The notes under the pieces are model-generated. The model was not told where the DNA came from. It ran no database searches and was given only the letters and a program-made list of their open reading frames with translations. Positions 1-11,990 of a stretch of DNA of 64,000 nt are shown here, in pieces. Both the position numbers and the translations under genes were made by a program. Positions within the stretch are counted from its first letter, which is position 1, and each line of letters starts with the position of its first letter. Origin of the DNA: Mycogone perniciosa (taxonomy: Eukaryota; Ascomycota; Sordariomycetes; Hypocreales; Hypocreaceae); NCBI GenBank assembly GCA_025331125.1, contig JAOALB010000116.1, positions 62,001 to 126,000 on the forward strand. The letters run 5' to 3'.

Positions 1-680
1 CGAGTGGGCTGTCGACATGAGCGAAGAAGCTGTCAAGGCCCGTCAGGCTCAACTTCCCGGCGAGCTCAAGCAGAAGCTCAACATTGGGGACGATGACGAG
101 GATGGCGAGGGCGGTGGCAACACCGCCTACGACGAACTCGGCAACTGGATTACGGAACAGGCCGAAGAAAAGGGCGGCGTCGATAAGGTCGAGTCCATTG
201 ACATTTATGTCAAGGCCAAGGAACTTGGCGTCGAGAACAAGCACCGTACTATTCTGGTTCTGGTGCAGACCGTGTTCGACCGCAACATCCTTGCCCAGAT
301 TCCCAAGCGTGCTAGCATGCTCAAGCAAGTAGGTGACCCCTTTTGACACAAGTACCCTAAGCTCTTTTCGCTAATATCAAATCTAGTTCATCAACGCTGA
401 GAAGCCCGAGAAGTACGAGAAGGCTCTGCTTGGTGGTACTGAGCGCTTGATCGGCACCCTCAACAAGGACCACCCTGAGATGCTTCAGAACGTCGTCAAG
501 ATCCTGCAGCTGTTCTACCACCATGACCTCATCAGCGAGGAGATTGTCATCCCCTGGGGCTCCAAGGCCAGCAAGAAGTACGTGGACTTGTCTACCTCCC
601 GCAAGGTCCGCAAGGCTGCCGAGCCTTTCATCCAGTGGCTCAAGGAGGCCGATGAGGAGGAGTCCTCTGACGAGGAGTAA
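1..680 (+). CDS. TIF5: Translation initiation factor eIF5, C-terminal part (5' partial)
   Basis: C-terminal fragment of eIF5, the GTPase-activating protein for eIF2 in the 43S pre-initiation complex. The frame is already open at base 2 and reads EWAVDMSEEA, so the gene begins before the window. Exons are 1-328 and 387-680; the 58-nt intron has a GTAGGT donor, a CTAAT branch and a TAG acceptor. The spliced product contains the helical W2 (HEAT-like) domain that binds eIF2-beta and eIF3, with the family's 'GTERLIGTLN' and 'ILQLFYHHDLISEE' blocks. It ends in the acidic-aromatic tail (IQWLKEADEEESSDEE) that follows a tryptophan, as in eIF5 and eIF2B-epsilon. The zinc-finger/GAP N-terminus lies outside the window. 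Identification is secure from the W2 block and tail. Confidence 0.96.
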
Positions 681-1255
681 GATGGTTGCATTTCCCCATC
701 TCCCTTGAAACCAAATTGCTTGCTTTCTTTTTATCTTCCCCCCATCATTTTTTAGTTTGGACCCATGGTGGAAGATATACAAAAGGGTATCACCCCTCTT
801 TCCAAGAAAAGGACAACATGAAATAAGGGGGATACATCGAGGGCTGCTTGTTAGGTTATTTTGTGCTTTGGCAACGTTTGTGCGATAGTCTAGATTGCTT
901 CTTAATCGCAAGGTGCCAATTCCACTCTGAAATATGTTTACTGATTCCAAGTGTAACTTGACGAATACTGTTCGTGGCATTATCATCACTGATGTTTTGC
1001 ATGCATCAAAGAACCCAATGATCAAAAGTTGAGGCGATGAATCTCGGGAGTATCCTGCTTGACTCCCTTCAGTCAAGCTCCCATTCATATTAAGCACATG
1101 TATGTATTCTAAAGCAACGCTGACGTGAAATCCCCTGCGACCCTAGAAACCTGTCTATCCGGTTCCCAAATCCACCACCACTTGCATACCTCCCCTGTTG
1201 TTACATAGAGAGTACCAGAGATCGGTACTCATAGATGATGGGGTTTTCTTTTCCT
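681..1255. other. Convergent intergenic spacer between eIF5 and the THO1 fusion gene
   Basis: A 575-bp spacer that must hold the 3' ends of two convergent genes. It is T-rich just after the eIF5 stop (runs of T and CCCC near 728-750), as expected of a fungal 3' UTR. I see no convincing reading frame of its own; the long minus-strand frame crossing it runs antisense to eIF5 and has no family-like content. Confidence 0.6.
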
Positions 1256-3971
1256 TCACTCGTTATCTATTTCCTCTGGGGCATCCGCCATGCTCGAGTC
1301 ATCGCTGTTGACTCGTTCTTCCCCATCTGCATTTTCACCTTCCTCGTAGATGTAATCCCGCAAGATGTCAGTCGCCTTGTCGAGGTCATCATTGAGAATG
1401 ATTGTGTCAAAGATATCTTTGGTCTTGGACTCGTCTAGCTCCTCGGGCAATTTGGCGAGGATAGCTTGGATGGCGTATGTGTCGTGGTCACCGGATTGGG
1501 CAAGCCGGTCACACAAGGTTTCGTCAGAAGGTGGTTTAACAAGGATGTATCGAGCTGAGAAGTCCATGTCCTTGGCGAATTGCGCAGCCTATAGATGTCA
1601 AGGTTAGTACGTAGTGTCCAAGATAGAGCTAGAATCATGTTTCAGGGGAAAGATTACCTCGAGATCGAGTTCAATAATAGGTACTTTGCCCACCTCAATG
1701 ACTGCGTCAATGGCCTTGCTGCTGGTACCATACTCTGTCCCTTCGCGGGTGCCGTACTCAATCAGCCGGTCGCCATCACGGAGCTGATTAAACTCCTGGA
1801 CCTTGACAAAGTGAAAGCTCTTGCCGTTGACTTCACCCTCTTGTGGCTCTCGTATAGTGTGTCGAATCACAGGGGAAAACACCCCCCTATGTCGTTCTAG
1901 CAACCTACCCACCAAGGCTGACTTGCCGGCCCCAGACGGCCCGGATATGATGATTGGGTCGTGGTTTTTGGGCATGTCCTCTTCACTTGCTGTTGGCTCG
2001 GCGTCTTCCTCGTCCTCATCTCCCTCAGTCGCGTCCTCAAAAACGATGCCAATCTTTTTAGGATCGTCAATCTTATCAAACGATGCTAGTTTGAACCTAG
2101 ATGCTATTCGCAGGGCTCTCCAGCCTTTACTGGCCTTCCCTGCAACAGCTGCGGCCTTGGTCTCGTTGTTTGTCGGCATTTCGATTTCAAAGTCGTCGTC
2201 TGCGATTTTCCGCTGGAAGGTCTCCAGTTCAGGAAACTGGTACCTTTCTGAGCGTTGTAGCTCCTCCATTGCTGATCCTTCATCTTCGTTCCGCAAAAAC
2301 TCAAGAGACACGGTGCCGAGAGGATTTGGCCGCAAGCGCTTGCTCGTGGCCATGCGTTGGGCAGAGTCTTTCGACTCCACGAAACTTGCGGGGGATACTG
2401 GATCCCGCTGGATTGGTGGGCAACTTGCCATCTTCCAGAAGACCCAGTTCTTGTCCCTAGCAAGCACTGTTTCTACCATCCGATAAAAGTATGGCCCGTC
2501 CAGCCCGTGCTTCAGATAGTCTGATATTGACCTTTTCATATCGGTTGCCCATTTGGTCTGCTCAGGGGTTAGAAAAGCAACAAAACTTGAGTCTCTCGCC
2601 AAGAATACATACGTTGTCTTCGTTTAGCTGGTCAGAATATATGACAGTTTTGTTAGACACGTTGATGTTGGTTCGCTTCTCTCTTTCCCCAGCTGATAGA
2701 GAGAGGAGAAAATCTGTGATGATAAGTGCTTGAACAAGCACATGACGTCGAAAGGAAAGATCGCTTATCTATCTCATAGCGTGAGTGACTGTGACTTTCG
2801 AGGGCGACGCATAGACAGATATACTCACCTCTAGCTGGAATAGATCTTTGCTGGTAAGATACTTGGGATTGAAAGCCTCGGGCAGAATCTCAGAGCCGTC
2901 TTCATCTCTCTTGCGCTTCAAGGTACGCTTGAGATTCTCCATCGATCTCGGGGAATGTGAGCTGCCCTCTTGAATAGATTGGAATGCCTTCATCGTAGCC
3001 TCGAGATTGCGGCGAAATTTGATAAAGCGGCCGGCATCGAACAACTTCAAGGGCTGGCTGAAGCTTTCTTGCAGGGACCAGAAGAGGGGGTAGAGCGCGT
3101 CGGGGTCGAGCGGCTTGCTTGAGTCCTTGGAACTAAACGACACTCCTTTTGTACCAGCCCTGGCATCACCTTGCTCCTTTGGTGCATCTAGCTGGGGATC
3201 AATCTCCATTTTAGAACCGTCCTCCTCTGGTGATACTTCGTAAGTTGTTATATTCTCGACGTGATATTCACCTCGAAGGTTCACAGAACTCCTATCTCCC
3301 AGGGGGAAGCTCTGGAACATGAAGATGAACACCCTTCCACAGAATGCGGTGTCCTCGGCGCGGGAGAGGCGTCGCAACAGCTCGTTGCAGCTTCGAAGTA
3401 TGACGAGGTTCTTCTGCTTAAAGTGCTTGGCCGTAATGCATTCGCGTCGCGACTCCAGGAAGTCGAATATCTTGCGGCATCCAGCAATGGTCTGACTATC
3501 GAGCAGTTCCTCGACAAGCCAAAAAAGAAGGGCCGGGTCGCACTGGCCGTCGTCGGAGAGGATTGAGAGGATGTCTAGTAGATTCCATGTCTTGACGAAG
3601 TCTGGAGAATCGATCGGTGTTGTCGCCTGAGGGTATTAGCTCGTGGCGCAGGACATGCAGCGTCGCTGTGCACTTACGATCAGCTTGCCAAAGAGATCGC
3701 GAGCCGCAGTCTCAACGACGGCAAATTGCCGTGCCTTGACGGCTTCGGCCGAAGGAGGGTCATTATCAGGCCCTAGTGTGCTGAAACGAGGCAAGGCAGA
3801 CGAGACCCGGCTATGGAGTTTATTGAAGTCGGACTTGTTGAGAGCTGGTTCGATGGTCGCAGTTTGCTTCACAGCCGACGCTTCATCCAGAAGCTCGGCT
3901 ACGAGGTTTCCGAATACGCCAACAGCTGAGACGCCTGGATTTTCGACATCCAGGGCGGGCATCTTGGGCAA
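1256..3971 (-). CDS. HPR1: THO complex subunit 1 (Hpr1/THOC1) fused to a guanylate-kinase-like domain
   Basis: Subunit of THO, the nuclear complex that couples transcription to mRNP assembly and export. Exons on the minus strand are 3971-3678, 3626-2829, 2768-2613, 2557-1658 and 1588-1256, all phase 0, giving about 826 aa. Residues from about 70 to 560 follow THOC1/Hpr1, including 'LSFRRHVLVQALIITDFLLSL', which appears only after splicing, and 'NWVFWKMASCP'. After an acidic linker the same 900-nt exon runs into a guanylate-kinase fold: P-loop GPSGAGKS at about residues 622-629, 'EGEVNGK', and 'IILNDDLDKA' near the end. The fusion is not a splice artefact, because THO and P-loop lie in one exon without a stop. 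Human THOC1 carries a death domain at this end instead. Several GMP-binding and lid residues of true guanylate kinases are replaced, so catalysis is doubtful. The gene is divergent from Aquarius. Confidence 0.9.
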
Positions 3972-4637
3972 TCGACGTGAATAGGCAGTATCAGTCTGCG
4001 CCGCGCATCAGGGTGACAGCCAGCGACTCGGTAGGATCGTCAGGAGGATCGATATGGGAGAGGGTGAAGTGGTGAAGTGGTCGCGAAGGTTCAAAAGTGC
4101 TGAAAGGCTGAGAATCTGGGAGGTTTCTATGTACGAAGTACTCCGTACTGTAGCACTACATGCAGGTACCAGCGGCGCTGTTGATGGCCGGTCACGCGCT
4201 AACACAATACTAGGTACTACTACCTAGTACTTCATAGGTATTATGTCATTACAATAAGCAGCAATTGCCACAATAGCTTGAGATTCCGTGAACAATAGAA
4301 ATGACTTGAAATTCAGAATTATCTGAATTTCTCAAAAGACTTCTGCAGCATCTGAGTTGAAGCGAAAAATACGAGGCTGAAAACAAGAATTTGTTTTTCC
4401 AAGGCTGGCGAGGCTCACTACTGCCCGTGTTGTGTGGGTCTAAAGCTTGCGCAAGGCTGAAATTTTGGACAAAGGCGACTGGCTGTCTTGTAGCTACGTC
4501 AAAGGCGTCCATCTACCCTTGCACCTTGTCCTCAAGTTTCGCCTTCAAGCTTTTCTCGCACCACTGATCGTACCAACGGCCCGTCGAATCCGCGGTCGAG
4601 ATCCCAGGGCAGCTCATGACGCGACTGCGATCTCACA
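3972..4637. promoter_or_regulatory. Bidirectional promoter region, THO1 fusion / Aquarius
   Basis: A 666-bp head-to-head spacer between the start codons of the THO1 fusion (minus) and Aquarius (plus). It must contain both promoters. It holds one copy of the recurrent TACTCCGTA motif (within 4131-4153) and a cluster of short GTACT repeats (4200-4240). No defined factor site or TATA box can be named from the sequence. Confidence 0.6.
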
Positions 4638-7600
4638 ATGCCTAACGCGAAGCGGTCCAAGGGCACCAGCACTGGCAAAGCCGGGCCGACACGCGAGCAG
4701 CCAGCAGACACCACAGATGGACGTCCGACGCCCGCAGAGGTCGAGGAGCAGGAGCATCAGTTCGTTCAGATTGCGCGCCAGCACTGGCTGAAACCGACAA
4801 AGAAGGCTGTCAAGGTCAAGGTCAAGAATGATGTGCTCAAGCAAGGCATATGGGATGTGCTGGAGCACGACAGCTTCTCATACAAGTCTCTGCTGCTTCT
4901 GGAAAGCTTACAGACCCTCGAAAGGTACGCTGGTTTGCTTCAAGATAGAATCAACATGAATTCGCGAGTTTCTAACACTCCTTGAATAGCTATCTATGGC
5001 CCGGCTACTCAGAAGAAGCCTCCAACTACCACGTCCTGCTATTAGCCTTGATCGCCAACGTCAAGAGGCGGGAGCACCTAGAAACATGGAGTATGTCAAG
5101 TCACCCTTGCAAGCTTGAGCAGTACCTAATCGATTTCTAGAAATTTTCGAAGAGAGGCCAGATGACTTCTCATCCATGTTCCGCCGCATTCTGTCCATGC
5201 TGCTCGATCGAACGCTATCCACGACCTTGCGAACCCACCTTCTCTGCTTCCTTATCCATGCCTTTCAGAGCCTAGATTGTGGAATCGTCAGAAAGGAGTG
5301 CGCCCCGCTGGTGTCGATTGGCATTTGGCATAACCTCTCTACTGAAAAGCGGCGAGAGAGTCAACTCGATCAGGCACCCCATCTGAGGAAAGCTTGGAGG
5401 GCTGCGCTGAAGCGATACGATGCAGCGGATGAGGCGACTAAGGCACGGCTGCGGTTCGAACGATCATGGCTCTACACCCTTTTGCTCGACTTTCTCAGTC
5501 AGCTCTACGACGCGCAGGGGAAAGCAGGTAGGTTTGGGGAATTGGCTGATATTGAAAGGGCTCAAAAACTAACACGTTGGCAGATCAACTCTTATACTGC
5601 GAGCGCTTTACTGAGTTTGTATCTGATCTCCAGAGCCAATTGCCAACCCGGCGCTACGTCAATGCATTGGTTCAGGACCTGCATCTCATCTCTATTATGA
5701 GGCTATCGCCCATGTACAACGATGAGAGCAACAGTCTATTTCGAGATCTCCACGCCCTTCTTTCACATTACACATTCTTCGCAATAGATGACCAGACTGG
5801 CATCCAGCTAAGCCGTTCAGAGGCTTTTGAAAGGCATTGCACTGCCTTGGGCAAACTTCAACGGGTTGCCTTGAGACACTTCAAAGACAAACTCACCATT
5901 CTAGCCCTGTCAAATTACGGTTCAATTGATAAAAGGGACGAATTGCGGTCTCATCTCGAGCCTCTGACAGACGATGAGCTCCTCCAGCTGATCGAGCTTC
6001 TGGAGCTAAGGTCTACATACCCAGAGAGCCTCAACCTCCCCATTGATCGCAAATATTTCGTCGAATTCCTCCTTTCCACTTTTGAGCGCAAAAAAACATT
6101 CCAAGAGGTTGCACAAAACATGAGTTCGGTGCCCACTGAAGAGTCTCTTTTTGATGAAAACTTTCAGCGCGCGGATTTGTATGATGGGTCACACCCCTTG
6201 GCACTTCCAAAGCTGAATTTGCAGTACTTATCAGTCGGTGACTTCATCTGGAGAGCTCTGATACTGTACCGCTGTGAGTCATTTTACGGAATCCGAAAAG
6301 ACATCGAAGCTGCACTACGTCGACTACGGCCCGAAAGCAGACAACCAGGCGAAACCCACTTTGCTGGGTCTTCAAAAATGGCAATGCCAATCGCCAAACC
6401 AACGTGAGCTACCCGAATAAGCATTTCTGGGAGATTGGTGCTAATATAGGGTCTAGAATTCTTGAGGTTATCCCCGCTCTAGTTGGAGATAATAAACCCT
6501 CGATGGTCCGAGCGGAGGTCCTGTTTGATGTGCGACGACTAGGAGAGGGTGTCCGTAGAGAGTGGGATTCTCTTCGACCAGGTGATGTGGTTTTTCTGTT
6601 GGCAGTTGAGCCTCCCCCTAGCCAGGCGATTACCAATGGAGGACAATCTCAGTCGGAGTCTGAGAAACAAGGCGTTCTGGCTGTGCGCACAGCTGAAGTC
6701 GTTCAAATCACAGATGAGAAGGGCCGCCATGTCAGGGAGGGGGCAGAACGTCTTGACTCCAAGCGACGTATTCAACTGAGACTTGATTCGACAACCTACC
6801 CACAGGACGCTGAGCGAGCTGCTGCGGGAAAAACAGACGTCTATGGGCATGTCAACCTGCTTCTGAGACGTGGCCGGAGGGAGAACAACTTCAAGCCCGT
6901 GTTGGAATCCGCTCGCACCCTTGTGTTATCCGAAATGCCATTGCCCTCGTGGCTTCATGAGGTCTTTCTGGGATATGGTGACCCAGCCGGTGCCCACTAC
7001 AAAAATTTGGCAAACAGACTCAGGACGGTCGATTACCGGGATACTTTCCTCGGCTGGCAGCACCTTGTGGAAAGCCTCCCAGGTAAGACAGTTGAACCGG
7101 GCAATCACGTCTCCAGCAGTTTTGGACCACCATATGTGCTGGAGGCAGTCGACAAGCCAGAGGAACCCCAGGGGGTGAAAGCGTCCAAGAAACGCCGACG
7201 GGATGCAGAACCGGCATTGATATCGGAGGTGGAGACTCTCAAGGTTTCCACTTACAAACCTGCCAACAATGGGCCTTACCTAGTCGATGTGCCACGGCAG
7301 AACACTGTGCGATTTACATCTGCCCAGGTAGAGGCGATTATGTCTGGGTCCCAGCCTGGCTTAACCGTGATCGTTGGACCACCCGGCACAGGCAAGACTG
7401 ACGTTGCCACCCAAATTATCAACAACATCTATCACAACTTCCCAGAACAGAAGACGCTACTCATAGCACACAGCAACCAAGCTCTTAACCAACTGTTTGC
7501 CAAGATTGTCGCTTTAGACATTGATGAGAGACACTTGCTGCGCCTTGGCCATGGTGAAGAGGACCTGGATACTCAAGCCAGCTTCAGCAAGCATGGTCGT

Positions 7601-9225
7601 GTCGAGTCGTTTTTGGATAATCGAAACAAATTCCTCTTGGAAGTCAAGAGGCTTGCTGAAAGCCTCGGGGCGCCTGGTGCCCATGAGAACTCGGCCGAAA
7701 CTGCAGGCTATTTCAACACAGCCTACGTAGAGCCCGCGTGGACCAAGTTCCTACAAGTAGTTGAGTCGGATGAGTACAGCGCGTCCGATATTGTTCAAAA
7801 CTTCCCATTCCATTCTTACTTTTCCGATGCCCCTCAACCTCTCTTTCCACAAGAAGCAGACCGAGCAAAAGTCGTGGACATTGCCCAGGGTTGCTACCGT
7901 CACATCTCTAAGCTCTTCTCCGAACTGGCCGACATTCGGCCATTCGAGATCCTACGGCGCGAGAAGGACAGGGCCAACTATCTTCTTACCAATGAAGCTC
8001 GAATCATTGCCATGACCACGACGCACGCAGCCATCAGGAGAGGTGAAATAGCCTCGCTGGGCTTCCATTATGACAATGTTGTGATGGAGGAGGCAGCCCA
8101 AATTACCGAGATCGAAACATTTATTCCTCTAGCAATGCAGAGGCCAGTCAACGGTCAGTTGCCACTGCAAAGAGTAGTCTTGTGCGGAGATCACTTCCAG
8201 AACTCGCCGGTGATCCAAAGTCTGGCATTCCGGCACTATGCCAACCTGGAACAGTCTCTATTCTCTCGTTTAGTCCGGTTAGGAGTACCAACCGTGACTT
8301 TGGATCAACAAGGTCGTGCTCGTCCATCGATTGCCAAACTTTACGAATGGCGGTACCCGAAGCTGGACAACCTGCCTGACGTCCAGAACAACCCTGAGTT
8401 CTTGCGGGCCAACGCTGGCTTCAAGTACGATTTCCAGTTTATCAACGTGCCCGACTACAAGGGTCGTGGTGAGGCAGAGCCAACGCCGCATTTCATTCAG
8501 AACCTTGGTGAAGCTGAATACGCGGTTGCCATCTACCAATACATGCGGCTCCTTGGATACCCAGCGGATAAGATCAGCATACTCACGACATATGCCGGCC
8601 AAAGGGCGTTGGTGCGAGATGTCCTGGCCCATCGATGTGGACGGAATCCTATTTTCGGCCTACCAAAGGCTGTGGCGACGGTGGACAAGTATCAGGGAGA
8701 GCAAAACGATTGTAAGTTGACTTATTTGCCTTGCATACTCTTGAGTAGAGACTAACTGGTAGCGTAGACATTATCCTTTCACTCACGCGTACCTCCCGAG
8801 TAGGGTACCTTCGTGATGTGAGGCGTATGACTGTGGCATTCTCTCGAGCTAGACTGGGACTTTACGTTCTGGGCCGCCGAGAAGTGTTTGAAGCATGCCC
8901 TGAACTTCGACCAGCCTTTGATATCCTCCTGCAGAGGCCGGATAAACTAATGCTGGTTACGGGAGAGCTATGGCCAACCCAAAGGCCAAGTTTAGAAGAG
9001 GACGGCGCTGTGGAAGGTGAGGTGGCCATGGAGAGTGTTGAGCACCTGGGACAGTATGTGTTTGAAATGACAAACACCAAGGTTAAACAACTACAGGAGG
9101 AGCAAGGCATGTCAATGATGGAATCTACAATTACTGAAGTGGATGAGGATGGGCAGGCAGGATACTACGAGGACGAAAGGATTCAGCCGGATATCTTGGA
9201 AGTTCGAGAAGGGGAGGCGAACTAG
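4638..9225 (+). CDS. cwf11: Intron-binding spliceosomal RNA helicase Aquarius (Cwf11)
   Basis: SF1 (Upf1-like) RNA helicase that contacts the intron upstream of the branch site and acts in the spliceosome. Exons are 4638-4924, 4990-5090, 5141-5527, 5584-6403, 6457-8711 and 8768-9225, about 1435 aa against 1485 in human AQR. The N-terminal half is the helical ARM-like Aquarius region ('LLYCERFTEFVSDLQSQLPTRR'-type blocks). The helicase core has Walker A GPPGTGKT at about 839-846, the Walker B variant EEAAQ at about 1076-1080, 'GDHFQNSPVI', 'QGRARPS', 'NLGEAEY', 'ISILTTYAGQ' and the motif VI region 'RRMTVAFSRARLGLY'. The intron at 6404-6456 is supported because only its TAG acceptor at 6456 restores frame and the family block 'ILEVIPALVG'. 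The acidic C-terminus is not conserved. Orthology is very secure. Confidence 0.97.
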
Positions 9226-11990
9226 GTGGCGTGGTCCCTGAAAGTATAAACCAAGGGCCAAGAGGGATCTTTTATGTGAGAGTCTATGAGGAGAAAGAAA
9301 GGCTGTAGGAAGCAACTATTTTTACGGGATGACAGGGCGATAGGACATGAAAATCTTTAACAAGGGAGTTGTCGGTGATATGACTGATGGCTTTTTGCAC
9401 ATGATTGCGCGGCATGGAGAGATTGATCAAGACACGGCAAGGGTATGTGTGAGGCGGATGATCTGCAAACTTGCAGATTGGAGAAGATGCAAGGATGATT
9501 AGATTTGGAGAAGTGTTGCACAGTATCAATATCCTTCTCATAGTGCGAATTTACCGTTGATGTTGTGGAACTGGCTTTCTCTCTTTAGTTTAGGTAAGGT
9601 AGTTTTGATTGCAGTAGTATTCGCAGCCTGCTTGTAAAGTGTCAAAGAGGGTGATTTCAGGGTTGTTGGTAACAGCCTGGACGGGATCAACATGGGAGCC
9701 CGGAAGCTGTGGGGATCGGTGTATCGAGATTGGAACCACCAAATCGGATTTATAGATTTATAGTGAATTTAATTAATGTGGTGAGATTTCGATGTCTGGG
9801 GGATATTGGCCGGGATAGGGTTTGATGTCTGGCTCGAAAGGATGTATGTCCCCTGGGGTTCTTCTACACAAGCGGGTTTGGCATGCGTTGGCTTTTTATG
9901 TATGATTTAAAGCACTGTGTGTAAGTAATTTATACGAGCGAGAACATGAAGCTATTGGATACGGCGATGGGCGAATGAATGGTTATATATCAAGATGACG
10001 GCATTGTTAGCTCACCATACAAGCTGAGCTGAGCTGAGTTCATCTCTGAACGTTTACCCTGTAGATAGTTACACACAAAGGTCCGGTGCCTATTACTAGG
10101 TAGTTGTTCACGGCAGCGATTTGCGGTATTTCCGGGCGATGGGGTTTTGTGTCGTGGGGCTCAAGATCTGAGCTTGATTTGACATGGGTGTTCGCGAGAA
10201 GTGGGCATGTGAAATCCATGCATTCATCCCACGTTTGTGTGTGTGCTTGTTAGGGCTCAGCCAACTGTTAGTGGGAGAGTATGAAGATGTTTTGCTTATG
10301 TGTTTGCATCGTTTACGTATATTACTCGTAAATGGTCCTATTGGTGATATCATACTCGTATATGCGAGCGCCTTTTTTGTAAACAACAATGCAGAGCACC
10401 TAGATAAGACAAGCAAGACTGACATGCAAGCCTCCACTACGGAGCAGAATAGCCCGCAGGCGAGGAAGTCGACTGACCCTCTGACCCTCTGGTTAGGGTT
10501 TCTCAAGCCCTGGAATGCTGAAATTCAGTTGTGCCCTTTATATTGGTTGCATGAACGCTTGCTTGCTTTCTGGGGTATGGTGATTGGTCTCGTCCAATCT
10601 CATTGTCCAAAAACGTCACTATACATGTTTGCTAGGTTGGCATCGTGAACAAAGCCAGCTCCTTGCCCTTTTTCATGCTGTCAGACAATGATCACATTAC
10701 TAGTATAACAGGCACATCCCTCCTAGCAGCAGTCTTTGTTATTATTACCGATACTACGACGTACTAGGTACTATTACCATTATTATTATTGTCTGGCAGC
10801 TTTCAATCGCAGATCGGAGCCCCCCCCCAGAAACAAACCCTGTACATATCGTGCAAGTGGACAGTGCTTTTTGACTGGGCCCCCAGGCTGAAATGATCTA
10901 AATCTAGCGCAAGGGATGGGCCATTCCGCACGCGCCAGGCCGTTTGGTGGGCGGTCCAGCAAAGTGGTTGCTGTATCTGTGACTTGCGTTTGGTCGTACA
11001 TGTTCCGGAGCCTTTGACTACATTTCCAAGTGCATCTACTTCGTGCTAGGTGCATTTGTGGTTCGATATGCATGCTCTTAAATGCTCTTGTCGAACTCTG
11101 TGTGCAGGAAATACGGCTGGTGGCAGCATGTTAGGTACTTGGTAGTATTAGTATAGAAGTCGACCAAATGGCCATGGCTTTCCGGGGTACAAACGGACTC
11201 AAAAGGAACAAAACGAGGGAAGAAGAGAAGGAAAAAGAACCAAAAGACAAGGAACAATATTCTTCCCCGAGGGAGGAAAAAAGCAACAAAATTTCGTATA
11301 GTATACGAACATGTGTGTGTTGTTCTTTTTGTTCTTTACCTACTAAGATACGGAGTACATACAACAACGGCATTGGACCCTTTTCATCGTACGAGTAATA
11401 TGTAATAAGGCACTGGCAGCGACTCAAGAAAAGTACCGGGTACATTTCTGAGAAAGGCTGACGATGTACCTGGTACTATGGCTGCTAGGTACAGCAAGAT
11501 CCGACAATCACAGGCCTCGAGAAACATGTCCGTTTCTTCGGGGTGGCGATCCGTTGCTATCCTGTCCAATGGAGGAACGTGATTATTCACCAATGGCTCT
11601 CACGCAGACTCTGAGTCACGGACACCGAATCGATCGTCGCCGTGTCGGGACGAAGACGAACAACGATGCGGCTGCAGTGTATGCATGTAGTTTGTGGTGG
11701 TGATCTGTGTTAGTAGTACCTGCGGCATGTTAGTATGGCCACAGACCATAGCTGAGTTTTTTCCTTTTGCGCGTTAACTGCTGCATCAACTGATACCGCT
11801 TTGAGTCAAAACAAAGTTGCTCGCTCTGTGGGTGCTGATATATCTAAGACAAGCTCAGAGTTGGTTTCACCGAAGCGTTCATCCAATTTGGATTTGCCCG
11901 TCATTGTCGCACAACGCTTCCAGAAGACGGATACCTGCGTGCCGTACGGAGTACATACAAACAGCTCCCAAGGTTAGGTTAGTACTTGCA
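9226..11990. other. Gene-poor spacer downstream of Aquarius
   Basis: About 2.8 kb without a recognisable gene. Frames of 95-154 codons exist (for example 10184-10648 plus), but they overlap open frames on the other strand, show no domain, and lack convincing splice structure. The sequence holds a C10 run near 10826, AT-rich patches near 9740-9790, and copies of the TACGGAGTAC motif at 11349 and 11945. A non-coding RNA cannot be excluded, but nothing in the sequence supports one directly. Confidence 0.5.

Noticed and set aside
357..1097. 246-codon open frame on the minus strand over the eIF5 3' end
   Set aside because: It is antisense to the conserved eIF5 W2-domain exon; its leucine/valine-rich translation is what antisense reading of an acidic helical protein gives.
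10184..10648. 154-codon open frame (plus) in the gene-poor region
   Set aside because: No domain, overlaps a 132-codon frame on the opposite strand, no splice or leader context; not better than chance for this length of spacer.
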